A DNA stretch of 64,000 nucleotides from Sphingopyxis sp. H053. GTDB taxonomy: Bacteria; Pseudomonadota; Alphaproteobacteria; Sphingomonadales; Sphingomonadaceae. Each line of letters starts with the position of its first letter. The stretch's first letter is position 1. Where the stretch lies: NCBI RefSeq assembly GCF_001468225.1, contig NZ_LNRU01000001.1, positions 434,001 through 498,000 of the forward strand, given 5' to 3'. Of the stretch, positions 16,855 through 26,203 are shown piece after piece. The notes under the pieces are model-generated. The model searched no databases. It had not been told where the DNA came from and was given only the letters and a program-made list of their open reading frames with translations. Both the position numbers and the translations under genes were made by a program.

Positions 16855-18222
16855 TCATCCCGTCCGCTGCAGGGCTTCCTGTTCGACCTGGTCGCGCAGC
16901 GCCTCGGTGCTGACCGACGCAGGCTCGCGCTTCTCGCCGGCGATCTTGCCGGGCCTTGCCTGCCACGCCGCAAGATAGAAAGCGACATTGTCGTAGAAAT
17001 GCGCCGCCGCATTCAGCAATTCGGCCACGAAGTTGCGCGGCTGCGCGAAGCGCGCGCCAAGCTCGCGGACGAGTAATATGTCGAACGCATGCGGCGCCAT
17101 GTCGGGGCGGTCGCGCGACGCGAGCGCGGGATCGTCGCGGAGCGCCGCCAGCGTATATTGCGTCGCGGGCGAACTTCCCGGCCAGGCCAGGCGGATATGG
17201 AGCTCATTCGGATCGGCGTCGGCGAGCTGGTTCAAAAGCCAGCGCAGGCGCGCCTTCGTCGATTGCCGGTCGCCGGGCGCCTTCAGCCGCATCTGGAAGG
17301 CGAGCACGCGTTTCTGGAGGTCGGCGCTGACCTGCACTTTCGCCGCGGCGTCGGGGACGATGATGTCGCTCTTGAGGCAGGCGGTGCCCGAGAGGTCGGC
17401 TAGCGCCCCCTTCTGCCGCTTGACGGGGTCATGCGTCTCGCCCGCCGCCATCGCGACCTTCACATGATCGCCGATCTGGCGGCTGAGCATACTCGTCATC
17501 CGGTCGAGCGCCTGGTGCCAGCCGCCGACGACCTCCTGGCATTTCGGATCGCGGACGCCGATGCGGCCGCCCGCCGCGACCGTCGAGCAGAGATCGGACC
17601 AAGCCGTCGGGAGCTGATCGAACTCCTTCACGCCCGAGCTGTGATGGAGGAGGAAGCGCTGGAGCTCGGAAAGCAGGATCAGCTGTTCGCGGTCCTCTAC
17701 CTCATCCTGATCGCGCAGCAATTGCGCCTGGGTGATGACATGGCCCCACGACCAGTGGAACAGGTCGACCTTGCGCGTCAGCGCCGGGCTGATGCTGAGC
17801 GGATGATGCGTCGGTAGCGGCGTGAACTGGTTCGAAAGCGTGATAACCGCGTCGATACCGTTCGCCTTGGCGAGATTGAGATAGGATTCGATCTGCTCGT
17901 TCGTGAGGACTGCGTTGCCGACCTTCGCTTCGACGAGCGCGGTCCAGACATTCTTGCCCGTCTTAACGATGATCAGCCCGTCGGGCCGGTCCTTCTTGTC
18001 GCCGGGCGACTTTTTGAACTCGACCTCGGTGAAGGTGTCGATCTTGCCGCGCGCCCCGATGCGGACGCCGAGCCCGCCAAGCAACGTCCGGCCGAAGGCC
18101 GAGACATTTTCGAGGCAGGCGAGGAAAATGGAAAGTGTCCGGCCCTCTTTCGAATTCTCGGACAGCACGGGAAACAATCGCGATGCCTCGCCTTTGCAAA
18201 GCATGTCAGGCAATTCTGTCAT
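16855..18222 (-). CDS. PD-(D/E)XK-type nuclease-like protein
   Basis: A 455-residue protein. Its N-terminal third carries the nuclease signature D81 in RPDGLIIV, E98-x-K100 in WTALVEAKVGN, and a following LTNEQIESYLNLAK helix with the QxxxY element typical of Mrr- or RecB-like folds. The rest is unassigned and helical. The start MTELPDML at 18222 is preferred over an upstream ATG because GGGGAGGGG lies directly before it. It is in a same-strand series with the nitrilase-fold gene (217-base gap upstream) and the zinc-ribbon nuclease (29-base gap downstream). Confidence 0.75.
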   Translation of the reverse strand: MTELPDMLCKGEASRLFPVLSENSKEGRTLSIFLACLENVSAFGRTLLGGLGVRIGARGKIDTFTEVEFKKSPGDKKDRPDGLIIVKTGKNVWTALVEAKVGNAVLTNEQIESYLNLAKANGIDAVITLSNQFTPLPTHHPLSISPALTRKVDLFHWSWGHVITQAQLLRDQDEVEDREQLILLSELQRFLLHHSSGVKEFDQLPTAWSDLCSTVAAGGRIGVRDPKCQEVVGGWHQALDRMTSMLSRQIGDHVKVAMAAGETHDPVKRQKGALADLSGTACLKSDIIVPDAAAKVQVSADLQKRVLAFQMRLKAPGDRQSTKARLRWLLNQLADADPNELHIRLAWPGSSPATQYTLAALRDDPALASRDRPDMAPHAFDILLVRELGARFAQPRNFVAELLNAAAHFYDNVAFYLAAWQARPGKIAGEKREPASVSTEALRDQVEQEALQRTG

Positions 18223-18368
18223 AAGCCCCTCCCCGAGAGCGAGTTTGCATGGCTCGCTAAAAAAGCGCAACTTTATTGGCGCTTCGCTTCCTTTCCGGAC
18301 CTATTGGAGGGCGTTGCCATCTGAAAGCTTCAGTGTGGGACGGCTTCCGCCGACGGCGAGCCTCAAGA

Positions 18369-18399
18369 TCTGGCCGTACCCCTTCTGCGAGTGCTTCGC
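18369..18399. repeat. 21-bp dispersed repeat, copy 1
   Basis: TCTGGCCGTACCCCTTCTGC and the next base (18369-18389) are identical to 22612-22632. The ten following bases match at eight positions, including GCTTCGC. Copy 1 lies in the gap between the two nuclease-module genes; copy 2 is in the leader before ArdC. The shared sequence may mark a recombination junction. Confidence 0.6.
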
Positions 18400-18439
18400 G
18401 TCCATCTTTACCATGCCAGCCGGCTCATCGACCCGTCTC

Positions 18440-20257
18440 TCAGCCGGCCCGGATCGGCGTCTGGCTGATATAATACCATTCGGAAGAATTGGTGGTTTGG
18501 CGTCCATCGATCGTGTGGTCGACCACCTGCTCGGTTCCCAGCGTCAGCAAAATGGCCTGATGCCCCGGAGGAAGAACGATCTCGCGCGTCGTACCGCGGC
18601 CGTCGCGGATGAGCCCGACGCTATGGGATTTGCGGTCGGTAAACTGATGATTGCTGCGCTGGACGAGCCCGTTGCTCGTCAGCGTGATGACGGTGCTGCC
18701 CGGATCGTCGGCGAGCGAACCCGCATAGCGCGCCGGCCAGCGATTGGCGAGCTGCGGGCCGTCCATCAGCAAGGCGAAGATGAGGTTGGGCGCGACCGAT
18801 CGCATGATGTCGTGGCAGGGATCGCTACGCGCCAAATCTTCGCAGATGAGGCTCGCGAAGACGGCATCGCGCCGGAACTGGAAGAAGTTGATCTCGCGCG
18901 ATTCGATGCAGTGATTTTCCCACCAGGGGATCGACGGCATCAGCGCGGACGCGAGGCCATAGCTCGCGATCTGGTCCTTGTTGAGCTTCCAGCGATGATG
19001 TTTGCGCTGGCTGAAAACGCGGATCAGGCGGCTCTTGCCGGCGTCCGCGGGAAGGAGATTATTCTCGCGGATACCGGTCAGGACGAAGTTGCCGACTTCC
19101 TTGTCGCAATTGTTCGACGAACCCGCGACCATGAACTGAAGACGCGGCAGCAGGCTCTTGTCGTCGCGGCTGATCGCCTCGAACAGTGCCTTGAAGATGG
19201 GATAGGTGAGCGCCATTTCGGGAAAGACGATCGCATCGATATTGTCGGTGTCCTTCAGCGCCTCGCCGATGATCGCCGTGATCCGGCCGTAAAATTCGTC
19301 CCAGAGGGCGCCGCTCGCCTGCGTCGGCAGCCAGTCCTGCCGGATATCGAAGCTGCCCCATCCCTCGTGCCGCGTCGGATGGAAAGCCGAGGCGTTGATC
19401 TCCCAGGGCATCGGTATGAGCAGGATGTTGAGCGACCGCCGCAAATCGGCGGTGTCTGCATTCTGGACAAGTTGCTGCCAGTTGCAGCGCACCACGCCGA
19501 CCGGGCCGGTGAGCGCGAGGTTGCGCGACAGGTTTCGCACCGAGCAGCCGATCTGCGCGACGCGTCCTTTGGGCTGCACGCAGACGACGTGGCGGTCGGC
19601 AAAACCGCATAGCGTCACCACATCCTTTTCGGCGCGGATCATATGGGCGCCTCTCTTTTCTTCCTCGCGCCGGCGGATGTCGCGGATGCGCGCGTCGAAG
19701 AGGCGAAGATCGGGGACGTTGTTCACGGGGGCATCCGGCGAGCCGGGGGCATAGAAATGGCCGATGCCCTCGCACGCCTCGTCGGCGATCACGAGCAGCA
19801 TGAAGAGCGCGCGCCACCAGGCCGGGCTGCTCTGCATCTTCTCCGACGCTGCCGCCTTGTGATCCTTCTGGACTTTCTTGACCCGGATGCAATCGCCCGC
19901 CGCGGCGACGATATCCTTCCAGAGCGTCTCGACAAGTTTCGGCGGTTCGGGAAATTTCTCGGGCGCCTCGCGCCATGCGCGGCTCGCCTCGTGGCAGGTG
20001 GCGCGATCTTCGCTCGTCAGCACGACGCGCAGCGGCTCGTTGCCGAGATAGCCGGTCTTGGCCGCCGGATTGGGGTCATAATAGCCCATCAGGCCGTTGA
20101 GCTGGATCAGATAAGCGCAAAATGCGAAAATGTCGGCCGCGAAAGGAGGATGTTCACTCCAATCCGGATCATCTTCACGGCCTAGTCTTGTTCCTTCAGG
20201 AAAAACGATCCGCAGGACGTCGCCAACCTTGGTACTGTAGAAATCATTCCCAGCCAT
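18440..20257 (-). CDS. Nitrilase-fold (carbon-nitrogen hydrolase) protein of a putative defence module
   Basis: A 605-residue protein. Residues from about 330 on show the carbon-nitrogen hydrolase pattern: catalytic Glu in IVFPEMALTYP (E347), a lysine in the FSQRKHHRWKLNKDQ segment (K419, K424 or K427), and the nucleophile in FASLICEDLARSDP (C472). The first 300 residues are unassigned; I see no reverse-transcriptase motif in them. Nitrilase domains occur in anti-phage proteins, for example fused to reverse transcriptase in DRT type 1. The start has GGGGGAG 8 bases upstream. It is the first gene of the three-gene minus-strand series. Confidence 0.72.
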   Translation of the reverse strand: MAGNDFYSTKVGDVLRIVFPEGTRLGREDDPDWSEHPPFAADIFAFCAYLIQLNGLMGYYDPNPAAKTGYLGNEPLRVVLTSEDRATCHEASRAWREAPEKFPEPPKLVETLWKDIVAAAGDCIRVKKVQKDHKAAASEKMQSSPAWWRALFMLLVIADEACEGIGHFYAPGSPDAPVNNVPDLRLFDARIRDIRRREEEKRGAHMIRAEKDVVTLCGFADRHVVCVQPKGRVAQIGCSVRNLSRNLALTGPVGVVRCNWQQLVQNADTADLRRSLNILLIPMPWEINASAFHPTRHEGWGSFDIRQDWLPTQASGALWDEFYGRITAIIGEALKDTDNIDAIVFPEMALTYPIFKALFEAISRDDKSLLPRLQFMVAGSSNNCDKEVGNFVLTGIRENNLLPADAGKSRLIRVFSQRKHHRWKLNKDQIASYGLASALMPSIPWWENHCIESREINFFQFRRDAVFASLICEDLARSDPCHDIMRSVAPNLIFALLMDGPQLANRWPARYAGSLADDPGSTVITLTSNGLVQRSNHQFTDRKSHSVGLIRDGRGTTREIVLPPGHQAILLTLGTEQVVDHTIDGRQTTNSSEWYYISQTPIRAG

Positions 20258-20554
20258 TATTTATGATTCTCCCCCAATTGCTCTTATGCCGATCATGACG
20301 CACGGTGCAACGGCTTCGCGATTTCTGCTTGTCGCACGCGGCTTTTGCTCCTAGGCCTGCCTGCCAAGGGTTCCGGATGGGGGCGAGTCTTGGCGATAGC
20401 TGGAAAATGCGACTGATGCGGCGGGGGGTGATCGGCCTGCGTCGGACGGCAGTCGTGACGGCTTGCGCATCCTTATCCCGGATCTTAGATAGTTGGTAAC
20501 GAGAGGGCGCTAGCTAAGGCTGGCGCCTTATCCTTTGTGCAGGAGTCCTTGAGA

Positions 20555-20740
20555 ATGTCAGCGATGTATTCACCGGGAATCGTCGACCTGATCGATCAGC
20601 GCTGGGACGGCTACGGCTATGGCCGTGACGACGTCGTGGAGATGGTCGCGCGTATCGCGCGTCCGTCGGCGCGCAAGGACGAAGCGCTGAGCGAAGACGA
20701 TCGCCAGTCGGCCGAGGCGCTGCTCGCCGCCTGCGATTGA
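20555..20740 (+). CDS. Small acidic protein of unknown function (61 aa)
   Basis: The protein runs from MSAMYSPGIVDLIDQRWDGY to AEALLAACD. A good ribosome binding site, AGGAG, lies 9 bases before ATG 20555, and a terminator follows the stop. The region before it (20258-20554) must carry the promoter of this gene and of the divergent nitrilase-fold gene; I see no clear operator there. Function unknown. Confidence 0.65.
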   Translation: MSAMYSPGIVDLIDQRWDGYGYGRDDVVEMVARIARPSARKDEALSEDDRQSAEALLAACD

Positions 20741-20783
20741 TTTTGCGCGGCACCGCGCGCTGACGACAATCTGAACCGCTTTG

Positions 20784-20815
20784 CGCGCCCGATCGGACAG
20801 ATCGGGCGCGTTTGC
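20784..20815 (+). terminator. Rho-independent terminator after the 61-aa gene
   Basis: An 11-bp GC-rich stem (CGCGCCCGATC at 20784-20794 with its complement at 20800-20810) has a 5-base loop and is followed by TTTGCTTTT. Confidence 0.8.
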
Positions 20816-20895
20816 TTTTACATGACTGCTGTGGTGCAGAAAGCGCCGCCTATGTTGGCGCCGCCGTCTTCCCGTGGTGGCTCGCCGCCTAGGAG

Positions 20896-22386
20896 CTACG
20901 CGTCGTCATCCCAGCCCGATAGCCAGTCTGCGTCACGCTCCATCCAGCCGGTCAGCCGCCGGATCGTGAGCACGGCTTCGCCAAGCTGGACCGAGTCGAT
21001 GGGCCGTCCGTGCATTGTCGGGCGGCGCAGCGCATTCAGCCGTTCAAGGTCGGTCCGCAACCAGTCGCGATGGTCGGTGATCGCTTCGAACATCTGTTCC
21101 CAATTGTCCCTGCGCAGGATGATCGCGAGGAGGTCGCCGATGTCGGTATAGTGAATGAGCGGCATAGAGGCTTCGCCCGCCCGCATCGCTTCCTGGCGGC
21201 GTTCCTTTGCCTTGCGGACAATGTCTCCCGGCACGCGCTGGACGAACCATTTGGGGCCGGCGAGCGGTTCGAGCATGGCCGTTACGAATGCGCGAAGCCG
21301 CGCCTCGAAGGCGTCGATCGCCGCATAGGCGCCCGCGCGCGGACGGCTGGCCGCGATCCGCAACCTGATCGGCCCGACCTCGATGACCGCCGTGATCGTC
21401 CCTTGCCGCGTCCGCGCGCCTTCGGTCACGCCGCTCTCGACGAGCATCGCCACCGTTTCGGCGGCGTCGGCGTCGATGAGCCCTTCATCGACGTCCTGGT
21501 CGCGATAATAATGCGCACGTTCGTGCGGATCGGCCCAAAAGCCGCGGTCGGTCGGCGCGTGAAAGGCGCTATAACCGCCGAAGATTGCGTCGAACGCGGC
21601 GCGGCTGCCCATCGACGCGGAGCCGAGAACGTCCATCGCCCCGCCGAAGATCGAGAATTTGGCGCCGATCGGTTCGAGCATGGCGCGGATACCGGCGTGA
21701 CGATCGTCGGCGCCGGCCAGCATATGCGAGGCCGACGCAAGTCCGCCTGCAGCGAGCCGGATGGCATCGATCTCCTTCCCGATGCGATCTCCTCCGCCGA
21801 TCAGCGCCGACAGATCGGCGCCTTTGAAGTGCGTCAGCCCATCTGACCAATGACGCGCGCGCTCGAACGCGCCTTGGCCTGCGGCGCTGATGCCAAGCGC
21901 CGCGCGGTCGGACGCCTGGAGGGCGGCGAGCCCGGTCGGATCGCCGAGGCGCTGCGTGATCGCGAAGATACGGCTGCTCGGCAGCAATTCCTTCTGGAGC
22001 GCTTCCTCCATTTTCGTCGCCACAACCATCGCCCGGGCGAAAGGCGCGTCGTGCGCCTTTCCGATGATTAAGGATTTGAGAATTTCCTGCGTAGCCTGAC
22101 CATAGCTGCTGTACGGATCGTGAAGTTGGAGCGCGCGCTCCATCGCCTCGTCGAGCGGACTGCGGCCCCGGGCCAGGTCATCGAGAATCGTGCTTTTAGG
22201 GAGCAGTGCTTCCGCGGCAACCGACCGGCCCATGAATGCGCCCGTGATCGCATCGAAGTCATGATTTCGCAGCTTCGCGACTTCGCTTAGCGCGCCCAGG
22301 CGCGAGCCCTCGAGCCCGGCTTCGCGCATCGCGCGCGTGATCGGCGATTCCATGAGGTGGCGGATCGATTTCAACGGATCGTCCAT
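20896..22386 (-). CDS. Protein with C-terminal Swt1-like HEPN domain
   Basis: A 496-residue protein. The last 120 residues read like a Swt1-type HEPN domain: IHYTDIGDLLAIILRRDNWEQ, then LERLNALRRPTMHGRP. The latter gives an R454-x4-H459 motif that matches the catalytic RxxxxH of HEPN ribonucleases. The N-terminal 350 residues are Ala-rich and unassigned. The start MDDPLKSI at 22386 is chosen because sequence further upstream becomes low-complexity GC-rich DNA. HEPN proteins often act as toxins or in abortive infection, and this one sits next to other defence-type genes. The defence role is inferred. Confidence 0.68.
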   Translation of the reverse strand: MDDPLKSIRHLMESPITRAMREAGLEGSRLGALSEVAKLRNHDFDAITGAFMGRSVAAEALLPKSTILDDLARGRSPLDEAMERALQLHDPYSSYGQATQEILKSLIIGKAHDAPFARAMVVATKMEEALQKELLPSSRIFAITQRLGDPTGLAALQASDRAALGISAAGQGAFERARHWSDGLTHFKGADLSALIGGGDRIGKEIDAIRLAAGGLASASHMLAGADDRHAGIRAMLEPIGAKFSIFGGAMDVLGSASMGSRAAFDAIFGGYSAFHAPTDRGFWADPHERAHYYRDQDVDEGLIDADAAETVAMLVESGVTEGARTRQGTITAVIEVGPIRLRIAASRPRAGAYAAIDAFEARLRAFVTAMLEPLAGPKWFVQRVPGDIVRKAKERRQEAMRAGEASMPLIHYTDIGDLLAIILRRDNWEQMFEAITDHRDWLRTDLERLNALRRPTMHGRPIDSVQLGEAVLTIRRLTGWMERDADWLSGWDDDA

Positions 22387-22898
22387 AGTGATGCGTCCTT
22401 TCCCGCCCAGCCATATAGGATAGGTTGCGCTAGATTCATCCCGCCTAGGCGGTAGATCGCTTTCTCGATAAGAACATCCATAGAACATCGATACGGAGGA
22501 TGCCAGATCGATGGCTCCGGCAGGCGCGGATGGCCCCATTCTCAATCGTTCGTGACATTTTGAAAGAGGGGAAAGCCTTCCCCTGACGGCCAGCCCTCTG
22601 CTGCGCCCCGGTCTGGCCGTACCCCTTCTGCGGGGGCTTCGCCCCCGCAACGCCCCCATCTTCATGTTGCCGCTGCTGCGCAGCGACGTTCTTGTCGGGC
22701 CTTCCCGCCGTCGCGGCGGTGGGCGGCGCGCCCGTCTGGGCGCGGCCCGGCGGGCCGCAAGCCATTCGGCTCCTTCGCTTCGCTCCGGCCTCCGGTGCGG
22801 TCCGCCTTCCTGGCCGCGCCCTGCTGGTCGCATCTCGCCGCCCACCCCCACTCCGGGGGAGGCCCATGGGGTTTTGGGTGGCGGATGGAGCAGAAGTC
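22387..22898 (+). other. Gene-free GC-rich leader before ArdC, carrying repeat copy 2
   Basis: No reading frame here looks like a protein. The stretch contains the second copy of the 21-bp repeat (22612-22632), directly followed by the hairpin GCGGGGGCTTCGCCCCCGC. Many short GC palindromes follow, up to the ArdC ribosome binding site. It could hold an origin-like, transfer-related or regulatory sequence; the part near 22387-22440 should be the promoter of the HEPN gene. Confidence 0.4.
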
Positions 22899-23828
22899 AT
22901 GGGCAAGCCTTCCGGCGGTAGTTCCGGCCGCGCCGATCTTTATGGGCAAGTTACACAGCGCATCATCGCCGAACTCAAGGCGGGCCGCGTGCCTTGGGTG
23001 AAGCCTTGGGGCAGCGATGGCGGCGCCGACGCAGCCTTGCCGCGCAACGCGATCACCGGGCGCTGCTATTCGGGGATCAATATCCTCATTCTTTGGGGCG
23101 CGGTCATTGAGCATCGCTGGCCCGCGCAAGGCTGGCTGACCTTCCGCCAAGCCCTCAATGCGGGCGGCAGCGTCAAGCGCGGCGAGCGCGGAACGACCGT
23201 CGTCTATGCCGACACATTCACACCGAAAGGCGAGGCCGCGCGCGCGGCGCGTGACGGCGATGCCGCGCGCGCAGTGCCCTTCCTCAAAAGTTTCACCGTG
23301 TTCAACGTCGCGCAGTGCGAAGGGCTTCGCCCCGGTTTCGGGATCGACCCGCCGCCGCTCGCCGCCCATGAAATCTCGCCCGTCGCCGAGGCGGTGATCG
23401 CGGCATCCGGCGTCGAATATCTGATCGGCGGCAGCGAAGCCTTTTATGTGCCCAGCAAAGATTATGTGCGCGTCCCGCCGCTCCCCGCCTTCGTCTCGGC
23501 AGAAGATTATTACTGCACTTCGCTGCATGAACTCGTCCATGCGACCGGCCACCCCAAGCGGCTGAACCGCGCTTCGCTGACCGCATCGGGCACCAAGGAT
23601 TATGGCCGCGAGGAACTCGTCGCCGAAATGGGCAGCGCCTTCCTCTGCGCCGCGCTCGGCATCGAACCGACCGTGCGCCACGCCGACTATCTTGGCACAT
23701 GGCTCGCCATATTGAAGGAAGATCATCGCGCCATCTTCCGCGCCGCGAGTCAGGCGAGCCGCGCCGCCGACTGGCTGCTCGCGCGCTACGACGCGGCACA
23801 GGTCGCCGAGCGGAGGCTCGCGGCATGA
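22899..23828 (+). CDS. ardC: ArdC-like anti-restriction protein with zincin-like metallopeptidase domain
   Basis: A 309-residue protein. The N-terminal half is the ssDNA-binding ArdC domain (DLYGQVTQRIIAELKAGRVPW, then TGRCYSGINILILWG). The C-terminal half has the zinc motif HELVHATGH with the third ligand side in EELVAEMGSAFLC. ArdC protects incoming DNA from host restriction during conjugation. The start ATG 22899 follows GGAG. It overlaps the DUF2958 gene by four bases, the usual pairing in sphingomonad elements. Confidence 0.9.
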   Translation: MGKPSGGSSGRADLYGQVTQRIIAELKAGRVPWVKPWGSDGGADAALPRNAITGRCYSGINILILWGAVIEHRWPAQGWLTFRQALNAGGSVKRGERGTTVVYADTFTPKGEAARAARDGDAARAVPFLKSFTVFNVAQCEGLRPGFGIDPPPLAAHEISPVAEAVIAASGVEYLIGGSEAFYVPSKDYVRVPPLPAFVSAEDYYCTSLHELVHATGHPKRLNRASLTASGTKDYGREELVAEMGSAFLCAALGIEPTVRHADYLGTWLAILKEDHRAIFRAASQASRAADWLLARYDAAQVAERRLAA

Positions 23829-24244
23829 TGCTCCTGACCCCCGAACTTCACGCGGCGCTGCGCGCCAACGACGCGGCGCGCGTCGCCGCCGTCATTGCGG
23901 GCGCCGACGAACCCGACTTCGTTCCGGTCGTCAAATTCTTCAATCCGGTCGGCGCCGCGACATGGCTCGCAACCGAGTTGGCCGAGGATGGCGATACCTT
24001 GTTCGGGCTTGCCGACCTCGGTTTCGGCTGCCCCGAACTCGGCTCGTTCAGCCTCTCCGAACTGGCTTCCGTCCGGTTGCCGTTCGGCCTCGGCATCGAG
24101 CGCGACCTATATTTTTCAACGCCGCATCCGATTTCGACATGGGCCGCTTGGTCGCGCCGCGCGGGATCGATTGTCGTTGCCCACAGATTGCTGCGCCGCG
24201 TCGGAAACGCGGCGAACGACGAGCTTCCGCCATTTGGCGGATGA
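23825..24244 (+). CDS. DUF2958 domain protein
   Basis: A 139-residue protein with the DUF2958 pattern: PVVKFFNPVGAATWLATEL, then GDTLFGLADLGFGCPELG and SLSELASVRLPFGLGIERDLYF. These proteins are widespread on plasmids and integrative elements beside ArdC and ParB-like genes, but their function is unknown. Translation is probably coupled to ardC through the ATGA overlap. Confidence 0.88.
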   Translation: MMLLTPELHAALRANDAARVAAVIAGADEPDFVPVVKFFNPVGAATWLATELAEDGDTLFGLADLGFGCPELGSFSLSELASVRLPFGLGIERDLYFSTPHPISTWAAWSRRAGSIVVAHRLLRRVGNAANDELPPFGG

Positions 24245-24329
24245 CGCGGGCGGCCGTTCGCCGCCAATCCGAAAGCCGGTCCGCCCAATCGCAAAATCCG
24301 ACGGACCGGCCCTCACTAGGAGTAAGACA

Positions 24330-26039
24330 ATGAAACTCGAATTCATCGATCTTGGCAAGCTGTCGATCAGCAAGGCCAATATGCGTTACGCCAAGAAGCT
24401 GCCCGACGTGTCGGATTTGCTGCCGACCGTCCGCAAGCGCGGCGTGCTGGTTCCGCTGATCGTTCGCGCGAATGGCGAAGAGGGCGAGCATGAAATCGTC
24501 GCGGGCGCGCGGCGCTATACCGCCGCCCTGATCGTCGCCGCCGAGCGCGGCGAGGCCGAACCGCTGCCGTGCGCCATCCTCGAAGAGAGCGACGACGCCG
24601 CCGCGCTCGAAGCATCGCTGATCGAGAATGTCGCGCGCCGCGATGCCGACGAGGTGACCCAATGGGCGAGCTTCGCGCGGCTGGTTCGCGAGGGGCGCAG
24701 CATCGCCGAAATCTCGGAAACCTTCGGGCTTCCCGAGCTCGGCGTGAAGCGCATCCTCGCCCTCGGCAACCTCCTGCCGCGCATCCGCAGCCTCTATCAG
24801 AATGACGATATTCGCTATGGGACCGTCCAGCAGCTGACCCTCGCGACCAAGAGCCAGCAGCGCGCCTGGCTCGCGCTCTACGACGAGAACCCGGACCGCT
24901 GTCCGACCGGCCTGTCGCTCAAGGCGTGGCTGTTCGGCGGCGGTGCGATCAAGGCCGAACATGCGCTGTTCGACGTCGAGGCGAGCGGCTTTGCCATCAT
25001 CGCCGACCTGTTCGGCGACGATCGCTATTTCGCCGACAGTGATGCCTTTTGGGCGCGCCAAAACGCCGAAATCGACACGCGGCGCGAAACTTATCTGGAC
25101 GAAGGATGGTCCGACGTCGTCACCTTCGGCCCGAGCGAACGCTTCCACGCCTATGAATATCGCAAGGCGACCAAGCGCAAGGGCGGGCGCATCTATGTCG
25201 ATATCCGCGACAGCGGCGAGGTCGTCTTCCACGAGGGCTATGTCACGTCGAAAGAGGCGGCGCGGCTCGACAAGGGCGAGGCCATCGACACCAAGGCCAA
25301 GCTTCAGCGCCCCGAACTCACCTCGCGGATGCAGACCTATGTCGATCTTCACCGTCACGCCGCTGTGCGCGCGGCGCTCGCGGGCAAGGCCGATGTCGCG
25401 CTGCGCCTGATGGTCGCGCACGCGATTTGCGGCTCGCCTTTGTGGTCGGTGAAAACCGAGCCGCAGAGCGCAAAAGACGAGGACGTGCGCGAGAGCGTCG
25501 AGACGAGCGCCGCCGAAACCGTGTTCGACGCGAAGCGCCGCGCGGTGCTCGCCTTGCTCGGTTTCTCGCCCGAGGAAGCGTGCGTGACGGGCGGCGCCGA
25601 TACCGGCATCGCAGCGCTGTTTATGCGGCTCGTCGACTTGCCGATGCGCGCCGTCATGGACGTCGTCGCCATCGTCATGGGCGAAACCCTCGCGAGCGGG
25701 AGCAAGTCGGTCGAGGTCGTCGGCACGCATCTGGGGGTCGATCTCGCCAAGGGATGGAGCGCCGACGACGCCTTTTTCGAAGGGCTTCGCGATAAGGAAA
25801 TACTCACCGCCATCGTCGCCGAGGTCGCGGGAAGCCATGTCGCCGCCGCCAATGCGAAGGAGAAGGGTGCGACCTTGAAGGCGATCATCCGCGATCATCT
25901 GGACGGCACCGCCGGCCGCCAGAAGGTCGAGGAATGGGTGCCGCGGTGGATGCGCTTCCCGCAGGCCGCCTACACCGCGCGCGGCGGCGCGGTCGAGGCC
26001 GCGCCCGAGGCCGTCGAGGCCGAACGTCTCGCAGCCTGA
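24330..26039 (+). CDS. ParB/Spo0J-family plasmid-type partition protein
   Basis: A 569-residue protein. The N-terminal ParB/sulfiredoxin-type domain carries [17 protein letters not shown] and the nucleotide-binding box [13 protein letters not shown]. Next come [24 protein letters not shown] and a helix-turn-helix ([21 protein letters not shown]). The long C-terminal part is typical of mobile-element ParB proteins and not of chromosomal ones. No ParA gene is adjacent. The start has AGGAG 6 bases upstream, and a strong terminator follows. Confidence 0.9.
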   Translation: MKLEFIDLGKLSISKANMRYAKKLPDVSDLLPTVRKRGVLVPLIVRANGEEGEHEIVAGARRYTAALIVAAERGEAEPLPCAILEESDDAAALEASLIENVARRDADEVTQWASFARLVREGRSIAEISETFGLPELGVKRILALGNLLPRIRSLYQNDDIRYGTVQQLTLATKSQQRAWLALYDENPDRCPTGLSLKAWLFGGGAIKAEHALFDVEASGFAIIADLFGDDRYFADSDAFWARQNAEIDTRRETYLDEGWSDVVTFGPSERFHAYEYRKATKRKGGRIYVDIRDSGEVVFHEGYVTSKEAARLDKGEAIDTKAKLQRPELTSRMQTYVDLHRHAAVRAALAGKADVALRLMVAHAICGSPLWSVKTEPQSAKDEDVRESVETSAAETVFDAKRRAVLALLGFSPEEACVTGGADTGIAALFMRLVDLPMRAVMDVVAIVMGETLASGSKSVEVVGTHLGVDLAKGWSADDAFFEGLRDKEILTAIVAEVAGSHVAAANAKEKGATLKAIIRDHLDGTAGRQKVEEWVPRWMRFPQAAYTARGGAVEAAPEAVEAERLAA

Positions 26040-26055
26040 TCCGGCGAATTGAGAA

Positions 26056-26082
26056 GGGCGGCGGATTTCCGCCGCCCTTTTT
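26056..26082 (+). terminator. Rho-independent terminator after parB-like gene
   Basis: GGGCGGCGG (26056-26064) pairs with CCGCCGCCC (26069-26077) around a four-base loop and is followed by TTTTT. Confidence 0.9.
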
Positions 26083-26203
26083 GCTGCAAAAAAATCGGCG
26101 CGCCGCGCGCCGCAAGCGGCGATGCGGCGCGATGGTTAGCGTTCGAATAATCTTGGTTTCTCCTCAAGCCGTTGCTAGTCGCGCTGCTCGAAGGAGACCG
26201 ATA

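Noticed and set aside
18440..20257. Reverse transcriptase fused to the nitrilase domain (DRT type 1)
   Set aside because: I looked for a YxDD-type motif and RT fingers in the first 300 residues and saw none.
22387..22850. N-terminal extension of the HEPN protein to 22851
   Set aside because: The frame stays open but encodes low-complexity Arg/Gly/Pro sequence through GC palindromes, and MDDPLKSI at 22386 is a natural start.
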